Of a stretch of 64,000 bases of DNA, positions 11,101 to 24,915 are shown piece after piece. Each line of letters opens with the position of its first letter. Positions within the stretch are counted from its first letter, which is position 1. The notes beneath the pieces were generated by a model, which searched no databases, was not told the origin of the DNA, and was given only the letters and a program-made list of their open reading frames with translations. Source of the DNA: Rostratula benghalensis (Eukaryota > Chordata > Aves > Charadriiformes > Rostratulidae); contig VXAI01000275.1 of assembly GCA_013399305.1 (NCBI GenBank), forward strand, positions 239,086 to 303,085. Reading direction: 5' to 3'. Made by a program: the position numbers and the translations under genes.

Positions 11101-14100
11101 GGCTGTTTGTTCCTGAGGGCTGTCTCAGCACAGCAGAACCCAAATCCTCATTGGAAGGTGTGGGTACACCAGTAGCAGGAAAAAAAAAACAAACCAAAAC
11201 AAAAATACCATTTGCTTTTGTATTACAGAGTAGCAAAAGGACAAACTGGGATATTGCTGACCCCCTTCTAATTTTGAATAGCTTTGGACTCTGTGATTTC
11301 TCATTCCCTTCTAAGTAACATTATTAACAAATAATCATGCTGGAAAGTACCTATCTTTCTAACAAAGGTGAACTATTAGCTGCAGGGTCTCTGAAAATCT
11401 TGTTAAGGTGGATAGACTAATGAGCAGTAAAACTAGGGCTTGCAAAGAGGTCTTATGTTACATGTTGCAGTGCTAAGCAGCTTGAATTAAATGTTGAGGC
11501 ATGGAAGGAGACTCTCATCTTCCTGCCAAATTTGAAGTCAGGCTTCTACTATTTTATGCTTTCTATATTACAGGAAATGGCTAGCAGGAGTTGAACTCGT
11601 GACCCCATGCAAGAGTTTGACTGAGAAGTTCAGGAACAACGGTTTTCATAGGCAAACTGCAAGTTGCAAGCAATTGAAAGCCCAGCTCGCTGTGGTGGTA
11701 TGTCTGGTGGTACAATCATTATCCCTCTCTGATAGCTGTTCGCTGTGAGAAATGCTTCCACTTTTGCTCCCACATGGAAAGTGCATCCAGCCTGACGTGG
11801 TAGTGTGGATGAGCACAAGCAGATGGGGAACCAGCAGGCATTCTGAGTTGCACAGGTTGAGGAGCTTCATTGCCATCTTTGATGTCTGCTGATGTAACAT
11901 GCGATAGGCAACCAGAACCAATAGACTCCTCGCGTCAAAGGCAGGTCAGCAGAGCAAAAGCAAAATCACTTCCACAAGTTAAAAGTCTTGTCTTATAGAG
12001 AAAGCTGCAGGTTCCCATGTTTCATTCTGGCAAACAAAAGATTAACCCTGGCAACAAAGAACAGAATAATTATTTTTTTGAGAGACGGATTTTTAGAGAC
12101 TGAGAATCAAGCTGTTTATTAAAACTCAGACTATTGTAAGGATTAAAGAAAAATTGTATTTAGTGATTGTGAATCTTAAACTGGACTAAAAAATAACCTT
12201 TGGTTTTACCCAATTAAATAGACTTGAAACACTGTCACCGGAAAATCTGAAAACTACTGATTGAACTCAGTGGACACAGAAACAGACATAACATCATTCA
12301 TGTAGGTGTCATCAGTGACACTCTCAGCATGCTAGATTTCCTTGACATGAAGAGACAGTTCATGTGATAGAAGCCATTGAAAAATCCAAAGTGGCTGGTG
12401 ATGTCCTGGTTGTTTGAACCTTATGGATCTTCATAGGCATTGTAGCTCTGATTCATCCAAGCCTGGAAAACAACTTAGTAACATTATAGCTCCATTTAGA
12501 GCTTCATAAATCCACAAATAAGTTGCATGGGTGTCACCACAGACATCATTAATGGCTTTGGAGAGACAGGATGCTATGCATGAAGGGAGATGTTTTGGCC
12601 TAAATTTGCCTTGCAGAACCTCTGTCAGTTGTAATGGTCTATGATGTGGAGAGAGTCAACCAGAGGTGCGCTTGTGGTGTTGCAGTTGGATTTTTTTAAA
12701 AGGTTTTTATCTTTTAATACTCTTTTATGAGCCTTGTTACTATCCTGCAGTATTATTAAGCATTGTTATGACTGGGATAATCAAATCTCATGCTTCAAAA
12801 CATACTGATAGCTGATGGGAGATGACAATGACTTTTGTTCCCACTTGTCATATAATTTCGTTGTTTTTCCTGCTCCTTTTTAAAGCTTTAAATATGGGCC
12901 CTCTGTGATCAAAAGAGGCAATAAGTAGATCCAGTCCTGTTGCTACACAGAAGGAAGACAAGAACTTGGAAGTCCATCCCTGTGAAGAAGGGAGCAGAAA
13001 CCGCCCTCAATCACATGATTGTGATTGGTCTCTAGGACCAGCCTGGAGGGAAAAGATGCCATCACCTTGCTGCTTTTTATCCTGCATCAGTGGATTCAAT
13101 ATGGACAAAGTGTAGCAGTAGAAGGATGGCTGGGAAGGTGAGAACAGAAGATGTGCTGTATTAGGAATGGGTTGAGCCTGGATATTTCCTCCTCCAAGGC
13201 AGCTGTATCATCAGATGATACGAGAGGGCAAAGTGCTAATCCACCCCACAGTGCCCAAGCTACACTACAGAAAATATCAAATTCTTGTGGGCATGTGCCC
13301 ATAGGAGGAGCACATTTCTGCATGAAAAGCAACTAAAAATTTTTAGCAGCAATATTTTCCTGGTTTTAGTATCACTTCCTGGTTCTCTGTCCTTCTTTCC
13401 TGGTCCTTGATTTTCTTTCCCAGAATTTTGTCCAACTGGCTGCTTGCTTTTGAGAGAACCTCATGCTCAAGCCGGCTGGTCTGGCCTGTGAAAGGAGAGC
13501 GTATTTTATTGAGACCTATGCACCAAGTCTTTGAAAATAATTTCTGCTCATCCAGAACAGCATTTGGAGAAGTCCTGTATGATTGAACAACAGCTTCTTC
13601 TTCCTGTTATTACCTGACCGTACTCAGGTAGTTAATACAAATGACTTCTTTCTTAACAGTATCCACTTTTGGCTTTCCATGATTGCATTACTTAGTGTGA
13701 GATCTTACACAATGAGATCTTAAGCAATGAAGCAAGATCTTTGTTCATGGATACTGCTGGGTATAGAAACCAAAGAGTAAACTTTCCCATGTCACTAGGG
13801 GTGATTCCATCGCATGGAATGCTGCTGTCCCAGAAGGGGAGCACCTGAGGAGAACAGAATAACACCGGAACAAGGACATTCCTGTAAAACCAAAAATCTG
13901 TTTTGGTGTTGGGCCCATGTAATACACAATCAAGAAGTCAGCTTCAGAAAAACTGAGGTTTATTCTATGTGAGATCATGTGCAGGATGATTCCATCTTAC
14001 AGGAAAGATATTTCACTGAAGCTGACACATAGGTGAAGAAAGGCTCCCTCATATGGCATTTCTACTTGAACTGCCCAGAAAAGAATAAGAAAGTGGTGGT

Positions 14101-17100
14101 CCTTACAGCACAACAAGTTTTGTTATGACACCCCAAGCCTGAGGCTGGAGACAGAGTGGTGATGAGCAGAAGCATCATCACTTAGTTGAGTTTTCTCAAC
14201 TAAAAGGGACAAGAAAATGTGGCTTACTAAATCAAGGCATTTCAGGGTACTCACAGTGCTTGACCAATCTGCCACTCTTACCATAGCCCTGATTACAGAT
14301 ATCCCACCAAATCAGAGCGAAATTTAGTTCTAGCTGGGCTGCAAGGTCACCTGCAATAGAACTCCAGGAACACTCATTAACAGCAACTTTAAATTGCTGT
14401 AATGAGACTTACAATTTACAATGATGATTTACAGTTGAGGCTATTTTGAGGCCAATGGACAGATATAAGCTCATGGTAAGTTGCTGTGAAATATGGCACA
14501 TTATCACTTAGTCTTATGATAAAGGACACTCAGAAAGTCAATCCATCACTAGGCAAGCCATGTGGTAAGCATAGCATACCACCACAATATCTTCAGTCTG
14601 AGAGAGCAGAAGGAGAAGTCCCCATAGACACTATTTTGCTTTTCAAAAAATTGTCACCTTATTGTTTAAGGAGATTGACTCCTGTCTCAAAAGCTGACTA
14701 CTCACCTGATATTCAGGTTACCAAAACATGAAACTCTGTTGGCACTCTCAGTGTTACAGAGGAAAACTTCTGTAAAGGAGAGATGTCAAGAGACTGATAG
14801 AGAAAGTAGTAGAAATTAAATCAGTGGCAGTGAAAAAAGATAAAACAACAGGCATCTGCCTAAAATGAGGATCTACACTGATGCCAAACCAGTGCATATA
14901 GGATTGGAGAAAAGTCACCAGTTTTCAGCAGTAATAGCAGTCAAGCTCAATTTGATCTGTCAAATTCAAAAGTATTTAGTGTTTCTTTGGAATTAGGACA
15001 GGATCTTGGACTGGATTCATGACCACCTTTATCACACCTGACGGAGTGTGAATGCCAGGAACATGATCATGATTAGAGTGTTCCCAGCAGAAAGTGAAAT
15101 GCACAGTAGAGGGACTCCCAGACACCAAGGAGGCGACACTTTCAACTGTAACTGAAAGCATTGAAGAAGATGGAGTCCCCAGCAATGGTTCCGGACTGTG
15201 ACTGGCCCCAAGGAGGTGCTGAGAACAGCATATTAGCCTGAATGCAGGTAAATCGAAGTTTGCAGAGAACAGTGACCTGAACATCTATGAACTTTTGAGC
15301 ACAACCAAATATCCTTAAAAACCTGAGCCACTAAGGAAATGTCCAGAGGAAAATTGGTGAAGGAATTCTAGGGGTTCATAGAGAAAATAAACTACTAGAT
15401 TCTTCTTGTTTATCCTCCCACCTCTCAAAACACAAGAATCATCTAAGCAGTTAACACACAGAGACACCATTTGGCAGCAGTCAGAGCCCCATGTGATGGG
15501 GTAAAGGCAATCCAATGCAGGGAACCAGTCCCAAATTGCTATAAACCCCTGGAACAGATAAAGCCACAGAAAGCTTGGAGCCACACTGCTGCAAAGTCAG
15601 CACTTTAAGCACTTATTGGTGGTGCCCTGACACAACTGGGATGGAGGCAGGTAAACAAGGAGCTGCTGCCCCTGCATAGGGTGGGACAATCCCATTGTGT
15701 CACTTTGAGGCATGGCATAAAGATGCAGTGTGAGCTCCAGCAAAAAAAAAAGAATGCTGAGGATGTGCTGAGTGACCCTGAAAGCTGTCTGGGTGGGATG
15801 ATAAAGGCATTAAAACACTTTGTACACAGAGTGTCTGGCTGTACTGGAAGGAAAAAAGGATCACAGGCATCGCCCGTCTTGTTACTAGGCAAAGGACTGA
15901 GGGTTGTTTGTGTATGTGTGTGCGCACATGTGCAGGATGGGATTTTATTTAAAGCAGGACAAGCAGTAATCCCTGCAGATAAAAGAGCTGACATCAGGAA
16001 ATGAATAACTTCATACCTAAGGATAGAGGGTTCTTTATTTGAGCCAGACTATTTCCATTGGCCAGGCACCAATGTGCATTGCAGAGCACATATGATCCAG
16101 TGTGATGTGTATGCAGGGTACACTGATCAATTGTGATCTTTCTCCCACTCCAAGATGCCATTGCAAATGGTCATTTTTAAGGACAGGAGATAGACAGTCT
16201 GCTTTCTGAGAGATGACTCTGGGGGAAGCTCTGGAAAGAACTGATCAGGAGCCAAGCAGTGCCTTTCCACAGTATGACACGCCTAACACGCTGTGCTCTG
16301 ACTCGTAGCACACTGCAGCAGAATTTATGCAATTCAGCACTTAACAGGGCAGATATGAGCACCAGATGTCTTGCCGTGGGTTTCAAAAATGAAAAAGAGC
16401 AAGCAAAGATGGCAGGATAAACAGTGGGAGGGACTGAAAGCAAAACCAAGACAGTCAGGAAGATATCCTTACCTTCCAAAGCTGGGCCACAGCAACACTT
16501 TTCCCCTAAAACTAGATGGGAAGTGAGGAATATGACTGAAGAAGATGTGGAGGGGGGTGGGTTGCAGTCCAGCAGCCAAGCTATACACTTGTTTGCGGCT
16601 ACTGTTCAGACAGGAGCAGATATGAGGACAGACAGTGAGTAGCAGCATGAGTAATGGCCAAAGGAAAACAGATACAATCTGGCAGAGGTCATAGGTAATA
16701 ACTACAGTGACAGGACATTGGTAAAAGAAAACTGAAGATAGCTGCAGAGCTGAGAGAAATGACTTGACACAACCTGAGCAGAGACCAAGCAAGTGCAGGA
16801 CCTCGCAGAAGATGTCAGCACCAAGCTTCTTGTGCAGCGTAGCAGCATGAATGGGAAATAGGGAATAACTTGAAGGGTCTGGGGGAAATAAAAAGTCCTG
16901 CAGCAAGGGGCTCCATCTCTCATGGAGGGACTGCAGCCTTAGCTCTAAGTCTACAAAAAGTTTGAAAGAACTATGCAAGGGCAGAAAATGCCAGGTGGAC
17001 AGTTTAAGTGCCTGTGTCTGTCACACAGAATTGGAAATGCTCCCTACTACTGTTGTCCTTCCTTGATGAAACCTCTCAGTGCAGGTTGCTTTGCAGCAGG

Positions 17101-20100
17101 GCTTCCTCTCACATTATTATCAGCATGCAGAAGAGGCAAAAATGCCTAGCAGGGTGTGTTTCAAACTATAGTTACCTTATAGCCTCAGTTTAGAGTTACA
17201 TATGTTCTCTTGCAGGAATAGAATGGGGGTCTTTAAAAGTGCTTGCTGACCTGCCTGGCCAGAACGGTTGTTGTATACTGGAGAGATAGCTGAAGTGAAA
17301 CAGAAGCAATTATTTATATAAAAAGAAGGAACATGAATAAAGAAAAATACTGGCAACTACTGTGTATTAAAGTGAAAGACACAATTGCTTTGAAGCCTTG
17401 TTCTCAGATGATTGTAAGTGCTTCAAAATAATTCTAAGTCTTACCCAAAATGAAGACGACTAGGCACCTCTCAGAGACTCTCAGTCCATCAATGTCCAAT
17501 CTTTTCTGTGCCTTGGGCTCTGCTATTGTTCTAGCTTCTCAATCGTGCTTTTCTGTGTCTTATCCCACTTATGTTTGGGCCAGGGTCTATTTTGGCCTTT
17601 AGAGGTTTGTAAAATATTCCTTTTCAGCAGGATTTGAGCCTTCCCACTTCTGTGCTGTCTATGGCAGAAGGGAATTGTCCACTTTCTTTTGGGTGTATTC
17701 TTGAAGTGCTTTCTTAGAACCCAGCACTCAAGCTCCAAGCATCTCTTTTTAAAATTTAGTTTCCCTTAAATTCTTAAAATCAAGTCTCATGATATTTACA
17801 ATATCACTGAGAGCTTAGGGAGCACATTGCAGTAGGGCCATTACACTCCAATCAAATCTTTGCCTCACTACAAGGCAATGGGCTGATTTATTTACAAATT
17901 GCTTGCCTTTTGAATTTCTAAAGCTTTTGCCCTATTATGTTCCCCATTTCAAATCCTTGTGCATTATGTAGAAAAAGAGAAGCGACATTCATCTGCACTA
18001 CCTCCCATCTGTGTCCCATTGCCTCAAAGCAATAGTCCATGAGTTAGTATTCAACACTGTACAGCAGTATTTTCTGACTTTAATAATGTCTAAGGATTGA
18101 TCTCAAGATAATGACCCTATTGTATTATGCAGCAGAGCAACACATTGCTAATGCAAGACATGCCAGGAAGAGCCTTTCAACAAGGTACAGACAGCAGTAA
18201 GTATGGCAAGATGTGTGTTGTAGGGCAAACATAACAGCAGAGTGCGAAATATCTTGCCAGCAGCTACTTTAAAATGTTCTGCTAATAGCAGCGTATTATA
18301 AAAGGCATGCACTAGGATTCTCCAAATCTGAGTCAGAATATTGAACCTCTTTTCTTGTTCAACCTTACCGAATATTTTCTTTTTCCTACACTCCAAGACG
18401 TGTTTTGGAACAGGTAATCTCCTGGCCAAAGCCAGTTGCCTAACACAGGACTGCAGCGACATACTCCAGGGAAACACCTCAGCCACTGTCATGTATCACA
18501 GGAGCTGGCAAATGTAGTCGTAAAAGGATGCTAGGTATCTGCCAGGAACCTGAAAGTGACCCAGTAATTGAACCAGCAGGTGTGCTTTTTGGGGAGGCAC
18601 AATCAATGTTCCACGGTCAACTTGTTCGCTACCTTTCTTTGGATTCAGAGCCTGACATGATCTTTGGCTTTCCTTACCCTCAAAGATACAGCTTAAAAAC
18701 ATAAATGTTATGCTTGCCTCTTTCCTCATAATCCAACATCTTGTCTACAGAGCCTTCCATGAACTGGGTGAAATGAAAGGCACCTAGCATAGCTGCAAGA
18801 ACAGATAATACCTACCACGCAGGTCTCCTGCATGTTTTATACACGGCAAATCCACCTCCTTTTCTGCTTGGAATGAATATAGGTTTGTATAATCTAGTAC
18901 ATCAATTAGTTTATAATTTTACAAAATTATAAAACAACTTCCTGCACATCTACAGACCAATTTCAGGTTTCCTTATGAAAATTTTACCTAGGCCTGCATT
19001 AGGTCGTTGTGCGTAGTTCTGTAAAGCCATTTTCCTACAACAGCGAGGCAGCAGAATAGTAATTATGACATTTTGTTTGATTAATAAAAGAAAATAAAAA
19101 TGTAATCATTAACATATAATATTGGATGATATCTTTATCTGTGACACTAGTTCTATGTTTGAGTATACTGGATTGTGGGGAAAAAAGCAGAGATTGAAAA
19201 TGTGTTGAATATAGCAACTAAAGGTTGTAAATGTTATAGGGAAAAAAAAAAAAGAAAATGTGTAAAAATAAAGTATTTCACCAAAGAAAAATTTCCTTCT
19301 TTAATTGGTCACTTCAATTTATTAAATTTATCACCAATCATGAGTATTTTCAAATTGTCCACAGCAGTAAATTTTTCACCATTAACTTTATTTAAAAAAA
19401 GGTCACACTTTTAGCACACAGGTGCTTGTGATTACAACATAGGGTTGCTACCAGCTGGAAAGTCAGTGCGTGGAGCAGAACTTTGACCTTTCTTCTACAA
19501 AATCAGAGGAAACAATCAACAGAAGGAGATAAAGGAGAATCCTCATTAAAGAAGAGGTGGTACATGACGGGTAGGGAACAGAAATCAAATTTGTTTGTGA
19601 AAAGAAACACTTTGCCAACTAGCCCACAAAGGGCAAAGGACTCTACCTATTTAGCCAGGAGGATAAAAAAATCTGTGAAATACAACTTGGAGCATTAAAT
19701 TTATCAGAATATTTTTATGTGTTATTACAGCAGTAGTAGTTGGAGGGCCCACTCGGGAGTGGCGTCCTGTTTTGCCAAAACACTATACAAGCAGACCAGG
19801 CTGCTCTTTCATGCCAGCCATCCAGAGGAACAACAAAGACATCCAGTGACATTAACACCAAGTAAATACAGGAGCTATTTCTTCACATAATATGAAAGTC
19901 ACTGCTGTATTGAGGACAAGCACAAGTCATATGTTCCTCTTAAGTCCTACTTAATCCCTGCTTTGAGGATTTAAAGGACATTCAAGTGATTCATAAGCCC
20001 GTGCATGTACTCTGCACAAGAATGATTTTTACCCACTGTAGAGTCAGCTGAGCCATGGAAAATTCTGCAGTGGGTCACATCAGTGGAATAATACATCTGT

Positions 20101-23100
20101 GTTCAAGAAAGCCTGGCTGATGTTCTGTCTGACCATTGCAGCTGTAGCTTTAACATCTAACATGCTGATGATCAAAACTCATGGTTTATGGTGTGCAGCA
20201 ATTCCCCAGAGGTTTCTGGAACTAATGTATATCTCTTACTGGCATCATTACATATCTGGCTGGGAAAATAAGTCACGGAGGAGCTTTTACCAAAACATCA
20301 GGCACCACCCAGGAATAAAGCAGGAGGTCTCTCCTGACAGTTCGTTGATCTGATCCAGCATGTTTTGTTTTCCACCAAAAAAAAAAAAAAAAAATTAATA
20401 GAAAAATGTCTGTTTGTTTGCAGACAACATGGCCAATCAGGAAATGGTCCAAAATCAGTAAGACAATGCCTACATGTTGCTGCTTATGAAGGTAGCAACC
20501 AAACTGTGAAAGATGGCTTCAGATATCTTTTGCATACTGTATGTGAATTTATTTTATTTTGGTTTCTGGTTTATGCATCATTATGATAATCTGTTATCAT
20601 TCCTCTTGCATATTTTTTTTTTGCAGGCCCTTTGGCAGTGACTGTTGCATCTATCAAAGCTCAGTTTTGTAGCACGCAGCATAAAGAAATTATTCTATCA
20701 AATGACACTTCTTAAGACATTGTAAACGCTTGTAAAGGTGAATTTATGCTTCTGGCTTTTAGTTCCCTGTGTCTGAGCCACTTCAATGCATAAGAATCTT
20801 TCAGTAAAAGGAAATAAACATGCACCCCCTCCACTTGCTAGGGCCATGAGCTCTGAGTTTCTTTCTAGGGGGACTAGTACTCTCATTTTTCCTTTCTTAA
20901 AAGGAAAAAGAAAATAGCTAAAAAATGTTCATCTGCCTTGAATATTGCATCCTGATTTTGGTAACAACCTAACAAGCAGGGGAACAGAAATTCAAACACA
21001 TTGAGACACTCAGAGAAAAACTGGTCGAGAAAAACTGGTCATGAAAAAGTATCACAGACAAACTCCAGACAGGGCAATCTTTTTTTTCATCCACAGAATA
21101 AATCTAAAAGTGGATGGAGGAGTGCAAGCTCATGGAGTCACTAGTCTTTTCTGTTAGAGACACAGTATGGTCTTTGAGAATATGAAGGAATGGCAAAGTG
21201 TGTGACAGCATTAAGTGCTAGATGCTGAAACCTAGAAAAGTTCTAGATGCTTGATGCTACTGCTAAAACCCTGTTTCCTAGTTCTGACCCTCAGCAGCAG
21301 TGTTAGCGTGGTGCAGACACTTTTCTTTCTCTTCCCATCTTCCATCTTTCCTTTTCTATGTACACTGCAGTCACTCTGGAGGAAAAGTTTATTCCATGTC
21401 CACGCTGTATCTAACTCGTGTGACCTGATCCTGGGCCAGTAGAAGAATACAAAAATCTTCAGCTTGACACTCAGAAACACAGCTGGAAAGCTGAGGAGAA
21501 ACTAATAGCACTGTTTGTTCCCAGCGGAGCATGACCTCTGTCTCTGTCCAACTTTGATCACTTAAGAAATCATTCCTAGATCCTTTTTTATTGCTTTCTC
21601 TACTGTGGTGTACTTTCTTTTTACTCAATAGTTCCCCAGCTGTGGCAGAAACTGCCACCGCTCTGTCCCAGCTGAGAGGACATGGATTTTCCCCACCAGA
21701 AGAGGTGTTCTTAATGCAATTATAAACCAGAGGTATCTCTGATGATATGAGGCATATTGCATGTACTCTGGTCATTTAGCAAGAAATGGTGATCCAAAGC
21801 TCCATAGTCCACTGCAGCCCTCCTTCCCTTCAATACCTATCATAAATTCTCTTGCATCATTTCATCCTCCAACTTGCAGCTGTCCACAACCGTGCTGGAA
21901 CACCTTTTGCTTTGCAGCAGATGGCAATGCAGTACTGCCTGCTGCCAAGATGAGAGAGTTCATTTTTCCATCATCTGCATCTTACTATGAAGCAGCAGAA
22001 AAAGAGGGGAAAAAACCTACTTGGCAGATTATCTGTGGCAGGTATCTCTTGTTGTGGGGCTCTCAGCAATCTGAGCACACTGATTCAAATAAATAAGAAA
22101 TAAGCAAATGAAGAAGTATACAGACAGCATGCAGCTGGTCATTATTGACATGGTTTGCATAATCCTAAAGAGAAACTAGAGTGTTAGCTAAAACCCCAAC
22201 CACTGATTCTTTAACAACTCTTATTTTGCCCTGCTCATGACAGGGAAGAGGGAGAGCATGTGCCCTCAGCGTGGTATTTGAAGGGAACTTTTTCTTGAAG
22301 ACCTGCAACTAAATTTGTGGCCTTGTACTTTTCATATCTACTCTCTTTCCCCACACTTATTGAATCATGTCTCTACATTAGCCTGGCTTTTGCTGGATGG
22401 CTGCACGTGATGTTGTAGAATTAAAAAATTTAGTTTTTAACAAACAAGTCTAAACAAACTTTTAGTTGTAGCAAAACCGCGAGCAACCTTCACATTTGGA
22501 GTCAGATGTCATGGCAAGGAGTGGACATTTGTCTGCATGCAGCCGAAACCAGCAACTCTAAAGAGGGTGAGAACTGCCTTTTTTATTTCCTCAGTTACCT
22601 GAAGAAAGCCAATAATAGTCTAGAGATGTGCAAAGGGAAAAATTATGGGTCATTTACCAAATGAGTTAATCTGTGAGTCAAGAACAAAAGTCAGCTCTAC
22701 TCAACATGCTCTTTGACTCTTCTTCAGTCCTTAACAGCATCCTAGAAAAGTGATGCCTCGGTCCCACAGATGTTTCACTATTTTTTCCAATTTCTGGAGG
22801 AGCAGCTGTAGCACACCATCAACCTTTCCAGTTGCTGAGGCACAATTAGGCTAGCACATGCATCCCTTTCACATAGACCCTGGTAAGATTACTCCACTGG
22901 ATCTTTGGGTTTGCCCTGATTTTATGACTAATGAAAAAGGCAGGCAATGGAGAGATCATGGTAGGTTTGGGACAGGTCTCATTTAGATATCTTTTGATGA
23001 AGCTTCTGAAAATGGTGTCTAGGGTATTGTGGTATCATCAGAATGTCATCTGTACCAACGGTGATGCTGTTTCTGACATTTTTAACAGAACATAGTATTG

Positions 23101-24748
23101 ATCCTACTGAACTTCTACCGATGGCTAAGCTGAGAAAAATTGATTGTGGTGGTGTTGTCATTTCATACCGATACAGTGTTTCTTAAACTTTCCCTCACCC
23201 TTCACATCCATAAGATTCTTTAGCCTAAGAATTGATGGGAAAATGAAACAGAGAATTTATTACAAAGTAGGGGATTGTTATCTCATTGTGGTTATCAAAA
23301 ATCAAATAAAAATTACAAGTTCTTGAGGTAAATGCCTTCCCAGACCAGCTGTGAAGCTACAAATATGATGTACAGTATGGAATTGAAAAATAAATTCTGA
23401 AAAATTACATTTTACTGTGTGTTTTTTCAAACTCAGAGTTATTTCAATTAAAACAACTATAATTCTATTTTTCATTCCCTATATGTGCTTTCTATCACTT
23501 AAATAAAGAAAAATCAAGAGCTTTCAACTAACTCAGGCCCACATTGTGCTCAGTTTAGTACAAACTTATATTATCTGAAGATAGGAATTTCCAGTTTCCT
23601 CTTTTGGAAATGGCCTGCTGAATGTCCTGAAAATAAAAGACCAAAGTTTCATAAAGACAAGCACAGCCTTCCTTGCCCTGTGACACTCTGAATCTGTATT
23701 AAAAATGGGCATTCTAGGCTCCCTCAATAATAAATAGAGAGAGATGGACACCTCTAGATCATGATTCCCGTTCCAAGACCCAAAGAATTTCACAGAAGTC
23801 CCTGTTCCTGCTCTTCTACCTTGAATCCGTCAGACAGGGCTTTGGCAGAAGATGAAAGCTGAAGAGCCTGACTTAAGCTCATAGTGCAGTGCAAAGTCCA
23901 GCCTCTGGTGGATTTGCTTCTCATTGAGGATGCTAGAAGGGGTAAAAAAGGGTCAGGTAGGTAGGATACAGATCTCATGGAGGAGCCTCCAGCAGCAGGA
24001 AAGTTAGCAGAGCTAAGAGACAAACAGCAAAGGATGTAACATATGTTGTGCTAACCTGATTTTACTCAGGGCTGGTTTTATTCTACAGTAAGAGTTTCTA
24101 ATGCATATTTTGGCTGAATGGAGACCATCCATGTCCCATAGTGCTCCAGGCTTGCTTACTTGCTAGCAGTTTCTGGAGGAGAGGGTACATGTCCGTTCCC
24201 TTTGGCGTCACCTTGGCAAAAGCAGCTCTTTGCTGGCAGCATTAAACCAATTTTCAACCTGTGGAATGGATCCCACTACAACTACATTAAAGCAATTTGG
24301 GGATTTTGGCAATCACCTTTATATTTTTAAGGTATAGATTTATGTTGATATTTTTAAAGCTTGATGGCTCTTTGAAGGTGTTGCAAATTTCAGCTCCTCT
24401 CTTTTTTTTTTTTTTTTAATTGCAATTGAACCAGGAAATTTGTTGCACAAAGCAGTTTATTTCAACTTATTTAGAATCATCATTTTCCAGGAAGTTTGAC
24501 AGAGGGTACAAAGTAAACAGCATTTCTGCTACCATGTGCAATAAATGCAATGCTATATTGTAAATCAAATTAGACAAAAGATAGCATCATTTCAGCATCT
24601 AAAATAATTGCTCAGGCATTCAGGAAAAAAAAAAATAAAAGGGAAATGCAAATGTCATAGCTAAAATGTCAATTTCATCTTCCTCTGTCAGGAAGAATGA
24701 TTTTTCTTACAGATCAACAATATGCTATTCTGGTGTGTATTTGTGAAA
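11101..24748. other. 13.6-kb gene-free stretch
   Basis: No exon or known gene was recognised on either strand. Short A/T homopolymers occur (for example 11180-11190, 20378-20395, 24401-24418). From about 14976 to 16978 the minus strand holds a chain of open frames up to 169 codons, but they share no frame, have no family motifs and follow from purine-rich plus-strand DNA. The interval may hold decayed repeats too old to name by eye. Small features: a 14-bp direct tandem copy at 21013-21040 and a tRNA B-box-like motif on the minus strand near 11590-11610. Confidence 0.5.
21013..21040. repeat. 14-bp tandem duplication
   Basis: GAGAAAAACTGGTC occurs twice in direct, exact succession. A small local duplication with no visible function. 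Confidence 0.85.
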
Positions 24749-24915
24749 CAGAATCATAGAATGGTTAGAGTTGGAAGGAACCTTAAAGATCATCAAGTTC
24801 CAATGCTTCTGCTGTGTGTGGGGACACCTCCCCTTAGACCAGGTTGCTCAAAGCCCCATCCAGTCTGATCTTGAACACCTCCAGGGATGGGGCAGCCACA
24901 ACTTCACTGGGCAAG
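24749..24915 (-). mobile_element. CR1 LINE fragment (3' end, minus orientation)
   Basis: Starts with the reverse complement of the CR1 terminal octamer repeat (AATCATAGAATGG) and continues with GTTGGAAGGAACCTTAAAGATCATC and the characteristic GACCAGGTTGCTCAAAGCCCC and CCAGGGATGGGGCAGCCACAAC blocks. Similarity stops after CTGGGCAA near 24915. It is a short 5'-truncated, non-coding copy, the normal fate of CR1 insertions in birds. Confidence 0.93.

Noticed and set aside
11580..11640. tRNA-like minus-strand segment (GAGTTCAACTCC resembles a B box)
   Set aside because: No A box, acceptor stem or cloverleaf could be built; at most a SINE or tRNA relic.
12300..12700. Fragments of open frame on the minus strand (for example SHFGFFNGFYHMNC) hinting at a pseudogene
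   Set aside because: No family recognised, stops are frequent, and neighbouring fragments do not form a consistent protein.
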